Below are positions 34,758 to 42,671 of a stretch of 64,000 nt of DNA, one piece after another. Every line of letters starts with the position of its first letter. Within the stretch, counting starts at the first letter, position 1. The notes under the pieces are model-generated. The model did no database searches. It had not been told where the DNA came from and was given only the letters and a program-made list of their open reading frames with translations. A program made the translations under genes and the position numbers. The DNA comes from Pseudoalteromonas umbrosa (GTDB lineage Bacteria; Pseudomonadota; Gammaproteobacteria; Enterobacterales; Alteromonadaceae). Where the stretch lies: assembly GCF_030125375.1 (NCBI RefSeq), contig NZ_JASJUU010000006.1, positions 124,001-188,000 of the forward strand, written 5' to 3'.

Positions 34758-36094
34758 CAACAAGAAAGTATTTTGGCACAGATGGCGTGAGAGGACTTGT
34801 AGGTGAGTTTCCTATTACACCAGAGTTTGCCTTAAAGTTAGGTTGGGCTGCGGGCAAAGTTTTATCTAAGTCGGGCACGAAAAAAGTAATCATCGGCAAA
34901 GATACGAGAATTTCTGGCTATTTATTAGAAACTTCTCTAGAAGCGGGATTAATTGCGGCTGGTATTGATGTGGTTTTACTTGGCCCGATGCCAACACCAG
35001 CTGTTGCGTATTTAACGCAAACTTTCAGAGCTGAGGCAGGTATTGTTATTAGCGCATCACATAACCCTTATCACGATAATGGAATTAAATTTTTTGGCGG
35101 TAATGGCAAAAAATTAGATGATGCTGTAGAGCTTGAAATTGAAGCCATGCTTGATGAGCCGATGACGTGTGTACCTTCTGAACAACTCGGTAAGGCACGT
35201 CGCTTGGATAGTGCAAGTGGCAGATACATTGAATTTTGTAAGAGCCAATTCCCTAAAGAGTACTCTTTAGAGGGGTTAAAAATAGTTTTGGATTGTGCCA
35301 ATGGTGCTACGTATCATATAGCGCCTTCGGTCATGCAAGAACTAGGTGCAGAAGTTATTGCGACAGCATGTGAACCTGACGGCACAAATATTAATGCGCA
35401 GTGTGGTGCAACACACGTAGATGCGCTTAAGCGCCAAGTACTGGAACACAAAGCTGATGTGGGCATTGCGTATGACGGTGATGGTGACCGCGTGATGATG
35501 GTTGATCATAACGGGCGTGTTTTTGACGGCGACGATATTGTGTATATTGCAGCACTACAAGCCAAGTTTAACGACACGCTTAAAGGTGGAGTTGTCGGGA
35601 CTGTTATGTCTAATATGGGCTTGGAAAATGCCCTTAAAGCGCAAGATATTCCTTTCTTACGCAGTAAAGTTGGTGACCGCTATGTGCTAGAGCTGCTTAT
35701 TCAAGAAGGCTGGAACATTGGTGGTGAAAGCTCTGGTCATGTATTAAATCTTGATTTGATAGCCACCGGTGATGGCATTATTTCTAGCTTGCAAGTGCTG
35801 GCAGCTATGGTTGCCCAAAATAAAACACTTAAAGATTTGGGCGCTGGTTTTACCAAGTATCCAATGAATATGATCAATGTACGTTATGCCAAGGGCACAG
35901 ACCCTGTTAGTAATGAAGCAGTACAAGCTGCTGTAAAAGATGTAGAAGCTAAACTTGATGGTAAGGGAAGAGTGCTACTCCGTAAGTCAGGTACAGAGCC
36001 GGTAGTACGTGTCATGGTTGAGGCTGAGCAAGAGAAGCAAGTGATGGATTTCTCTCAGCAAATTGCAGAAGTTGTTGAATCTGTAAGCAATTAA
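34754..36094 (+). CDS. glmM: Phosphoglucosamine mutase
   Basis: This 446-residue enzyme converts glucosamine-6-phosphate to glucosamine-1-phosphate for UDP-GlcNAc, feeding peptidoglycan and LPS. The phosphoserine loop ISASHNPYHDNGIKF (Ser101 region), the metal loop DGDGDR and the C-terminal phosphate-binding RKSGTEPVVRVMVE are all present. It overlaps folP by 4 nt. tpiA follows after 79 bp, a gap long enough for its own promoter. Confidence 0.97.
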   Translation: MTTRKYFGTDGVRGLVGEFPITPEFALKLGWAAGKVLSKSGTKKVIIGKDTRISGYLLETSLEAGLIAAGIDVVLLGPMPTPAVAYLTQTFRAEAGIVISASHNPYHDNGIKFFGGNGKKLDDAVELEIEAMLDEPMTCVPSEQLGKARRLDSASGRYIEFCKSQFPKEYSLEGLKIVLDCANGATYHIAPSVMQELGAEVIATACEPDGTNINAQCGATHVDALKRQVLEHKADVGIAYDGDGDRVMMVDHNGRVFDGDDIVYIAALQAKFNDTLKGGVVGTVMSNMGLENALKAQDIPFLRSKVGDRYVLELLIQEGWNIGGESSGHVLNLDLIATGDGIISSLQVLAAMVAQNKTLKDLGAGFTKYPMNMINVRYAKGTDPVSNEAVQAAVKDVEAKLDGKGRVLLRKSGTEPVVRVMVEAEQEKQVMDFSQQIAEVVESVSN

Positions 36095-36173
36095 ACCAAA
36101 AAAGTAAAATTTTTCTTGTAACTTTGGGTGAGTAACGTTAGTATCTCACCCGCTTTCTGACGCGGAGTATCGA

Positions 36174-36917
36174 ATGTTGAAAAGAAAGCCTATAGTGGCG
36201 GGCAATTGGAAAATGAATGGTTCAGTAGAACTAGTTCAGTCAATTGCAAACGCAGTTCAAAACGTCAATAATCAAGATGTTGAAATTGTTGTTATTCCAC
36301 CAACTGCACTATTAAGTAATGTGGTCGCGTCAGGCGTGGTCGCTGGTGTGCAGACTGTTTCAGAGTATGATAAAGGTGCTTACACTGGTGAAGCTCAAGC
36401 TTCTTTGGTTAAGTCACTAGGTGCGAAGTACACACTAGTTGGTCACTCTGAAAGAAGAAGTATTTTTGGTGAGTCAAATGAAGATGTAGCCAATAAGTTT
36501 GCTCAAGCTCAGGCAAATGAATTAACACCAATATTATGCGTTGGTGAGACAGAAAGCCAAAGAGAACAAGGGCAGACTGAAGAAGTCGTAGCAGCACAAA
36601 TAATTGCTGTCATAGACAAATTAGGTATAGCTTCACTGGTTAAGTCTGTGATAGCATACGAGCCTGTTTGGGCTATCGGGACTGGTAAAACAGCAACCCC
36701 AGAGCAAGCTCAAGCGGTACACAAGTTTATAAGAGATTTAGTGTCAAAGTATGACGCTGAAGTTTCACAAACGCTACAGATACTGTATGGTGGTAGCGTT
36801 AATGAAAGTAATAGTGAATTATTGTTCGCACAAACAGATATTGATGGTGGTTTAATTGGAGGCGCGAGCCTTAAACCTGACTCATTTACATGTATCTGTG
36901 AGAGTGCAAAAGGATAA
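36174..36917 (+). CDS. tpiA: Triosephosphate isomerase
   Basis: The 247-residue glycolytic TIM-barrel enzyme interconverts dihydroxyacetone phosphate and glyceraldehyde-3-phosphate. Catalytic residues are visible: Asn/Lys in GNWKMNG, His in VGHSERR, Glu in AYEPVWAIGTG, and the phosphate-binding GGSV and GGLIGGASL. It sits between glmM and secG (5 bp upstream of secG), an arrangement not found in E. coli, where secG follows glmM directly. Confidence 0.98.
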   Translation: MLKRKPIVAGNWKMNGSVELVQSIANAVQNVNNQDVEIVVIPPTALLSNVVASGVVAGVQTVSEYDKGAYTGEAQASLVKSLGAKYTLVGHSERRSIFGESNEDVANKFAQAQANELTPILCVGETESQREQGQTEEVVAAQIIAVIDKLGIASLVKSVIAYEPVWAIGTGKTATPEQAQAVHKFIRDLVSKYDAEVSQTLQILYGGSVNESNSELLFAQTDIDGGLIGGASLKPDSFTCICESAKG

Positions 36918-36921
36918 GTAA

Positions 36922-37260
36922 ATGTACGAAATTCTTTTGGTTGTCTACTTAGTCGTTGCTTTAGCGTTAGTTGGAATGATTTTGATTCAACAAGGTAAAG
37001 GTGCCGACATGGGCTCTTCATTTGGAGCAGGTGCTTCAGCAACCGTTTTTGGTTCGTCTGGTGCAGGCAACTTTATGACAAAAACAACGACAGTACTTGC
37101 AACCGTGTTTTTCGTGTTAAGTATTGCTCTGGGTAATCTTACAGCAGGTCAAATTAAACAAACTGACCAATGGGAAAACCTTGAGGCTCCTGCGGCAACT
37201 ACTGCCCCAGCAGCGACCGACGTACCAGCTTCTAACGAAGACTCGGACGTACCAAACTAA
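36922..37260 (+). CDS. secG: Preprotein translocase subunit SecG
   Basis: The 112-residue inner-membrane protein has two transmembrane helices (about 2-22 and 53-75). The family motif IQQGKGADMGSSFGAGASATVFGSSGAGNFMTKTT joins them. SecG assists SecYE and SecA in protein export. The C-terminal tail is Ala/Thr/Pro-rich and low-complexity, as in homologues. The gene starts 4 bp after tpiA and a tRNA-Leu gene follows 8 bp after its stop, as in E. coli. Confidence 0.95.
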   Translation: MYEILLVVYLVVALALVGMILIQQGKGADMGSSFGAGASATVFGSSGAGNFMTKTTTVLATVFFVLSIALGNLTAGQIKQTDQWENLEAPAATTAPAATDVPASNEDSDVPN

Positions 37261-37268
37261 AAAGATTT

Positions 37269-37354
37269 GCGAATGTGGTGGAATTGGTAGACACGCCATC
37301 TTGAGGGGGTGGTGAGCTATGCTCGTGGGGGTTCAAGTCCCCCCATTCGCACCA
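37269..37354 (+). tRNA. tRNA-Leu(GAG)
   Basis: This 86-nt class II tRNA has the acceptor GCGAATG/CATTCGC, the anticodon loop TTGAGGG with GAG, a long variable arm, GTTCAAGTC in the T loop and an encoded CCA. It follows secG as in E. coli (leuU) and is probably co-transcribed with it. Confidence 0.97.
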
Positions 37355-37360
37355 AATAAT

Positions 37361-37389
37361 AAACCCGTAGCTTATGCTGCGGGTTTTTT
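37361..37389 (+). terminator. Terminator of the secG-tRNA-Leu transcript
   Basis: CCCGTAGC/GCTGCGGG (one G-T pair) with a TTAT loop is followed by TTTTTTG, just after the tRNA. Confidence 0.85.
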
Positions 37390-37561
37390 GTTTCCAGCGC
37401 TTCAAATTTACTTTTTCTTACCGTTTAATTCTGTCTTGTCGCGCATTTTCAAATTATTATTTTCAGTCTTGCTATAAGTTCGTTAGTTTTTTATTGCTTT
37501 GTAAATACCTGGTTTTTAAATGGTAATAAATTTGCATATTAATATATTTATGAAGTTTTTA

Positions 37562-37709
37562 TTTCGTTTTATACATTAAATGAGTATAATGACCTTCCAG
37601 AGGAAAGAGGTGCGTATTACGCATCTTTTTTTATGTCTGCTTTTTACGCAGATATGAGCGAACAGCCTCCCTCAGGCTGAACACACACGGCGATTCCTTT
37701 GGAGATTTT
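37562..37709 (+). promoter_or_regulatory. Promoter and hairpin-rich leader of a TonB receptor gene
   Basis: A consensus -10 TATAAT lies at 37585-37590, with only a weak -35 (TTTCGT at 37562-37567). The leader then holds three hairpins. The first is a palindrome TGCGTATTACGCA (37611-37623), extendable outward with A and T pairs and followed by seven T. The second is TCTGC/GCAGA (about 37635-37652). The third is CAGCCT/AGGCTG (37664-37680). GGAG precedes the ATG at 37710. The first hairpin looks like a promoter-proximal intrinsic terminator, so attenuation is possible. Confidence 0.6.
37607..37631 (+). terminator. Terminator-like hairpin inside the TonB receptor leader
   Basis: The core stem TGCGTA/TACGCA around a single T is extended by G-T, G-C and A-T pairs and ends in TCTTTTTTT. 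It lies about 20 nt after the predicted transcription start and 78 nt before the coding start. Confidence 0.65.
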
Positions 37710-39896
37710 ATGACAACAGTTTTACCACGCGTTGGTCTATCTGCGCTAAGCGCTGCAATTTTAACAGCAGTGAGCTTACCTTCCTTTGCAGCTGAAGAAA
37801 CTCAGGCTAAAAATACGACCTTTGAAAAAATAGAGGTAACAGCACGTAAACGTACTGAAAGCCTGTTTGAAACACCAACAGCGATCACCTCGATCGGCTC
37901 GGATGCTATTGAAAAAGGCAATATGAGTAATCTAGATGATATTGGTAAATTTGTTCCTAACCTGAATATTACCCGTTACGGTGTGGGTAACGCAGCCCAT
38001 GCATCCGTATTTATCCGCGGAATAGGTCTTCAAGACCATGTTATTACGACAGATCCAGGCGTGGGTGTATATGTTGACGGTGTGTACTTAGGTCGTCAAA
38101 TGGGATCGAACTTATCTTTACCGAACATTGAACGTGTTGAGGTATTACGTGGACCTCAAGGTACTTTGTATGGTCGCAATACGCTGGGTGGCGCGGTTAA
38201 TATCATTACGAAAAAGCCGGGTAGTGAAGACATTGTGCGCGTTGAGTCAAAAGTAGGCTCTCGTGGCAGACTTGGTGGTGATATTTATACCAACCAAACG
38301 CTTAATGATGAGTGGAGCTTTGCAGCTAATGCATCTTACAAAGAGCGAGATGGTGTTGGTCATGCTGTTAATCTAGCAAACCCTGAAAAAGAAATCGGTG
38401 AAGAGCAAGAAATGAGTGGCCGTTTAGCTGTGAAGTGGCAGCCAAGCAGTGACTTTAGTCTGAATGTTGCCCTTGACGCGGTAGAGAATGAATCAGGTCA
38501 ATCACCTTATACTATTGAAGTAACTGGTGGCCTTGATCCGAATGACCCGAATAATGGTGATTTTCCTTTGTTAAAGGCAAGCATGTTACCTGAGAACCCT
38601 GATGATTTAGGTTCAACGGTAGAAGGTATTGAAAGCACAGATTACTCAGGCTGGGGCGCTTCGGTCATTGCTGATTGGCAAGTTAATGACGAATATGCGG
38701 TTAAATTTATCACCAGTCAGCGTAGCTCTGATTATACGGGTGGCCTTGATGATGATGGTACGCCACTGCATTTATCTGAATTCCCTGAAGAAGGCGGTGC
38801 CGATCAGTTCTCAGTTGAGTTTCAGTTAAATGGTACATTTGATTCTTGGGACTTTGTATCTGGTTTGTACTACTTCAATGAAGATGGTTTCACAGCATCG
38901 GCACCTTATGTTTATAGCCCGTTCAATACACCGTCAGCACCGGGTTCTTTCCGTATTGAGCAAGAAACAGATTCTTATGCCGCTTATTTTAACGCAAGCT
39001 TTGATATTACTGAGCGATTAAGCTTAGGTGGTGGTTTGAGGTATTCTGAGGACTCTAAAGAGGCAAAAGCTGATTTTACGTACTTCGCAAAAAATGCAGA
39101 AGCTGAATTTGATGAAGTGACATGGGACGTGAATGCGGCATATCAATTAAATCGTGATATGAACGTATACGCACAAATTCAAAAAGGTTACCAAAGTGGT
39201 GGCTTCCCGCCGCGTCCATTTGGTGGGGCTGATGCATTTGTTTCATTCGATGAGACTAAGGCACTTAACTACGAAGTTGGTTTTAAAGGTCAGGTGCATG
39301 ATCGTGTGTCTATGATGGTTGCTCTATTTGTCACTGATTACACTGACTTGGCATTGCCATTTAACGATCCGTCAAATGGGTTCAACACATATATTGAAAA
39401 TGCGGGTGAATCACGTGCGCAAGGTATTGAGCTAGAGACAACAGTGGCTGTAACAGATGATTTCAGTATTCGCAGTTCAGTGGGTTATCTGGACTCAGAA
39501 ATCACGCACGTTGATGATGGTGTTCAAGGTATTACAGTGGGGAACGCACCTGCATTGACTCCGCGTTGGACTGTTATGGTTGCGCCTTCCTACTTTATGG
39601 ACCTTGACTCAGGTGCAACAGTAGCTGTTAACGCTAGTTACTCTTACCGTTCAGATATGCAAGGTCAATCAGTGAATAATCCAAATGAATTCATTGAGTC
39701 TCGCGAGCTGTTTGGGTTTAACATCTCTTATGCCAATAGCGAAGGTGATACAGAAGTTACTTTATACGGGGAAAACGTATTCAACGAAGTCTATGACGTT
39801 GGTCGTTTACAACAAGCTGGCTTCGTTGGCGTTATGCGCAGTAATGACCGCAGCGAGTTTGGTCTTAAGTTTAGAAAAGACTTTTGGCTAGATTAA
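37710..39896 (+). CDS. TonB-dependent receptor
   Basis: The 728-residue outer-membrane receptor has a signal peptide ending PSFAA. A TonB-box-like EKIEVTARKR starts the mature part. The plug includes VFIRGIGLQDHVITTDPGVGVYVDGVYLGRQ and VLRGPQGTLYGRNTLGGAVNIITKKP; a 22-strand barrel ends in FRKDFWLD. The GVYVDGVYLGR form is common in the large Alteromonadales and sphingomonad receptor group, which takes up carbohydrates, siderophores or aromatic compounds. The substrate is unknown. It is monocistronic, with its own terminator and a structured leader. Confidence 0.93.
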   Translation: MTTVLPRVGLSALSAAILTAVSLPSFAAEETQAKNTTFEKIEVTARKRTESLFETPTAITSIGSDAIEKGNMSNLDDIGKFVPNLNITRYGVGNAAHASVFIRGIGLQDHVITTDPGVGVYVDGVYLGRQMGSNLSLPNIERVEVLRGPQGTLYGRNTLGGAVNIITKKPGSEDIVRVESKVGSRGRLGGDIYTNQTLNDEWSFAANASYKERDGVGHAVNLANPEKEIGEEQEMSGRLAVKWQPSSDFSLNVALDAVENESGQSPYTIEVTGGLDPNDPNNGDFPLLKASMLPENPDDLGSTVEGIESTDYSGWGASVIADWQVNDEYAVKFITSQRSSDYTGGLDDDGTPLHLSEFPEEGGADQFSVEFQLNGTFDSWDFVSGLYYFNEDGFTASAPYVYSPFNTPSAPGSFRIEQETDSYAAYFNASFDITERLSLGGGLRYSEDSKEAKADFTYFAKNAEAEFDEVTWDVNAAYQLNRDMNVYAQIQKGYQSGGFPPRPFGGADAFVSFDETKALNYEVGFKGQVHDRVSMMVALFVTDYTDLALPFNDPSNGFNTYIENAGESRAQGIELETTVAVTDDFSIRSSVGYLDSEITHVDDGVQGITVGNAPALTPRWTVMVAPSYFMDLDSGATVAVNASYSYRSDMQGQSVNNPNEFIESRELFGFNISYANSEGDTEVTLYGENVFNEVYDVGRLQQAGFVGVMRSNDRSEFGLKFRKDFWLD

Positions 39897-39908
39897 GGAA
39901 CTTATAAG

Positions 39909-39931
39909 AGGCCAGCTTCTGCTGGCCTTTT
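39909..39931 (+). terminator. Intrinsic terminator after the TonB receptor gene
   Basis: AGGCCAGC/GCTGGCCT with loop TTCT and T4 lies 13 bp past the stop. Confidence 0.85.
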
Positions 39932-40050
39932 GCTGTTTGGGCAAAAGTGCGGTGTTACTCTTTATTTGTTCAATGGCATTGAATAATCAATGACAGTCCT
40001 CTTAGATTCCCCTAAACTCTGACTTATATTCAGCTTCTTCAGTAGATTTA

Positions 40051-42030
40051 ATGCAGTTTACAGTTCATACATTATCACGACTCATGGATGGGATCAGTGC
40101 CATGTCGATTTCCACCAAAGGCATCGTGATTGAGACTAAATCGGTAAAAAAACTGTACACTTGGCAAATTCAATCTCAGCCTCCAGCTATTTTGCTCGGT
40201 AAAATTACACCTAAAATTCAAGTTTTTACACCAGAGTCTAGCTTTAAAATACGGATCCAAGGATGTGATTTAGATGCAGCACAATTTGAATTACAAAAAC
40301 TCTGGTTAAGCTCTCACGTTAATAAGTTGACGCAAAGCATCGCTAAACTTGAGTCGTTATTGGAAAAACGTTATTTGTCTCACGGCTTATTGCTTACAGC
40401 GCAAAAAATGACATCAGAGTTGGCAGGTTACTGGTTGAATTGGTCGCTAGACAAACGTTTTGAAAGACATCTCGCTCAAACTCGCTTCACTTTAGAAGAA
40501 GTACACACATGGCAGCAGCAAGATATAGATGAGTTTAGAGAAGCCTATATAAAAAAGCAGCTGCGTGATTATGAAGGCTACTTTGATTCAGTCGCATCCA
40601 AGCCATTGACCATGGCTCAGCGCAGAGCGTGTGTGGTTGTTGATGAAAGACAGTTGTTACTCGCTGGTGCTGGTACGGGAAAAACCAGTGTGATGATCGC
40701 AAAAGTGGGTTATTTACTGAACGCTAAACTGGCTAACAGCGAACAAATATTAATGCTCGCTTATGGCAAAGACGCAGCCGATGAAATGCAGCAAAGGCTT
40801 AAAAATGCCTATTTTTCTGCTACTTGCCGCACGTTTCACAGTCTAGGAACGTATATTTTAGGTAAAGTGGAAGGAAAGCCGCCGACCCTTTCTCAGTTGT
40901 GTCATAACGAAAAAAAGAAGCTGCAATTTATCCACGATACATTGGTGTCTCTTTGCCAAGACCGCGCTTATAAGCAACGATTATTGCAGTTATTGAGGGC
41001 GCACTTTGAATATAAGAAAAATGAGAGCGAGGTGGATTTTTCTGCAAGCTCTGTGGTGCGACTGGTTAAGCAGTTTAGTGATCTTATAAGTTTGTATAAG
41101 CAGGCTTCTAGCCTTGGCAGCCTACAAAATTTAGAAACAGAATTTGAAGATTTGCTCAGTGTATTTCGCCCTGTTATCACGGAATATCAACTGTATCTTA
41201 ATAATGAACAGACGATTGATTATGATGACATGATTAATCGTGCGACTAAATATGTCAAAGAGGGACGTTTCAAGAGTCCTTGGGTGCATATCTTGGTCGA
41301 TGAATTTCAGGATATTTCTTTAGTCAGGGCTGAGTTGGTCAAGGCGTTGTTAGGACAGCATACACGAAGTCATTTATTTGCTGTTGGAGATGACTGGCAG
41401 TCGATTTATCGTTTCAATGGAGCAGATCTTGGGCTGACTACAAACTTTACGCATCACTTTGGCTCTTCTACAGTCATGCAATTGGATAAAACGTTTCGCT
41501 ACGGTCAAGACTTACTCGATTTGGCCAGTCATTTTGTGTGCCAAAACCCGCAGCAAATTGTCAAACAAGTCCGTGCGCAGAGTGTTCCCGATGTGCCTTC
41601 TGTGGTGATCACACCAGAAATGTCGGCGAACGCTTATACTTTAGTGATTAAGCAAATAGCAATGCGGCATTCGGGGCATACATCGGTCATGATCCTTGCT
41701 CGCTACCATAAGCAGCTTCCTTCTAAAGAAGAGCTTATGTTGTTAAATGATCAGTATGCACAGCTTGATATTATTGCCATGACATTTCATGCGGCGAAGG
41801 GCAAAGAAGCTGACTTTACCATTCTAACAGGATTAGATAAAAGCTCTGTGCCAGCAGTGCGTCAAAAGGACCAAATTATTGAAGCATTTCTTCCCATGCT
41901 AGAGGCCTACCCAAATGCTGAGGAGCGACGTTTATTTTATGTGGCTTTAACCCGTGCAAAACGCCAAGCCTATATTATGTCTCCTAGTGAACCGAGCGTT
42001 TTTATTAAAGAGTTGGAATCTCAATTTTAA
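40051..42030 (+). CDS. helD: UvrD/Rep-family helicase, HelD (DNA helicase IV)-like
   Basis: The 659-residue protein is a superfamily 1 helicase: a HelD-type N-terminal region (about 1-190), Walker A LLAGAGTGKTSV, motif II HILVDEFQDIS, motif III VGDDWQSIYRFNGAD and motif V/VI in MTFHAAKGKEADFTIL and RRLFYVALTRAK. DNA helicase IV is a 3' to 5' helicase linked to recombination in E. coli; the domain order and 1A insertion fit it better than UvrD or Rep. The ribosome site is weak. A terminator separates it from a small cysteine-rich gene on the opposite strand. Confidence 0.88.
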   Translation: MQFTVHTLSRLMDGISAMSISTKGIVIETKSVKKLYTWQIQSQPPAILLGKITPKIQVFTPESSFKIRIQGCDLDAAQFELQKLWLSSHVNKLTQSIAKLESLLEKRYLSHGLLLTAQKMTSELAGYWLNWSLDKRFERHLAQTRFTLEEVHTWQQQDIDEFREAYIKKQLRDYEGYFDSVASKPLTMAQRRACVVVDERQLLLAGAGTGKTSVMIAKVGYLLNAKLANSEQILMLAYGKDAADEMQQRLKNAYFSATCRTFHSLGTYILGKVEGKPPTLSQLCHNEKKKLQFIHDTLVSLCQDRAYKQRLLQLLRAHFEYKKNESEVDFSASSVVRLVKQFSDLISLYKQASSLGSLQNLETEFEDLLSVFRPVITEYQLYLNNEQTIDYDDMINRATKYVKEGRFKSPWVHILVDEFQDISLVRAELVKALLGQHTRSHLFAVGDDWQSIYRFNGADLGLTTNFTHHFGSSTVMQLDKTFRYGQDLLDLASHFVCQNPQQIVKQVRAQSVPDVPSVVITPEMSANAYTLVIKQIAMRHSGHTSVMILARYHKQLPSKEELMLLNDQYAQLDIIAMTFHAAKGKEADFTILTGLDKSSVPAVRQKDQIIEAFLPMLEAYPNAEERRLFYVALTRAKRQAYIMSPSEPSVFIKELESQF

Positions 42031-42181
42031 AACTTCGCTTAAACTCCGTATTTATTTGCAAGGTATAAAACACATAAGCGGTGACGTTTTACTCTTTAAG
42101 CCTTTATAAAATACTCAGTACTTATTTAATATTTAAGCGCATTTATTAATTATAGACAGTAAGTGATTTTTTTAGGTAATT

Positions 42182-42207
42182 AAAAAACCGCGCTTTCCGC
42201 GGTTTTT
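42182..42207. terminator. Bidirectional terminator between helD and the Cys-rich peptide gene
   Basis: AAAAACCGCG/CGCGGTTTTT with a CTTTC loop has A and T flanks on both sides, suited to both converging transcripts. Confidence 0.8.
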
Positions 42208-42261
42208 AGTTATGTTGCACAGTAGAGTTCAATTAGTGCACGTAATTAAACATATTTAAAT

Positions 42262-42447
42262 TTAGCAGTCGTGAGAGTAAATTTCACAAGGTCTGCCTGG
42301 ACCTCGTTGTGTCCAGCACACGCCAACAGTATTGCATAAGTCTGTATCGCCAAAACCTGCGCCTACTTTAGGTGTTGCAGCTTTTGGTAGCGTATTGATA
42401 TCTGAAGTGAGCTTTTTAATACTCTTCTTATTTAATTTTAAGTTCAC
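42262..42447 (-). CDS. Orphan RiPP-like cysteine-rich peptide precursor (candidate)
   Basis: The 61-residue product starts at GTG with AAGGAA 7 nt upstream. The N-terminal about 33 residues form a basic, Leu/Lys-rich leader (NLKLNKKSIKKL, then LPKAATPKVGAG) of the kind seen in lanthipeptide and double-glycine-type precursors of marine bacteria. The C-terminal part has four cysteines (about positions 38, 44, 54 and 61, the last residue), a GPGRP turn and no signal peptide. A cleavage near V-G-A-G is plausible. No modification, protease or transporter genes are adjacent. A small disulfide-linked or toxin-like peptide is an alternative. Confidence 0.6.
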   Translation of the reverse strand: MNLKLNKKSIKKLTSDINTLPKAATPKVGAGFGDTDLCNTVGVCWTQRGPGRPCEIYSHDC

Positions 42448-42633
42448 GATTAGTTTCCTTCTATATTATTTAAATTTTTATGGTTTGTGGGGTAGAACAG
42501 ACTTCCATAGGTAAAAATTTACCCCAATATTTTGATAACATATTTTAAACAGAAAAATCAAGTATGATTTTTAGACAAAGTACTGGTGTGGTGACTAGAA
42601 ACTTTGGGGGAAGTTATTATACTGGGTTGGTGA

Positions 42634-42664
42634 TTTGTCGCCAGCAGGTGATACTGGCGACAAA
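42634..42664 (-). terminator. Hairpin at the 3' end of the second TonB receptor gene
   Basis: An 11-bp perfect stem TTTGTCGCCAG/CTGGCGACAAA has a 9-nt loop 8 nt beyond the stop at 42672. The T-run on the minus side is weak. Confidence 0.6.
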
Positions 42665-42671
42665 AAGCATA

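Noticed and set aside
37562..37709. Cobalamin riboswitch ahead of the TonB receptor
   Set aside because: The B12-box and the conserved core are absent; only simple hairpins occur.
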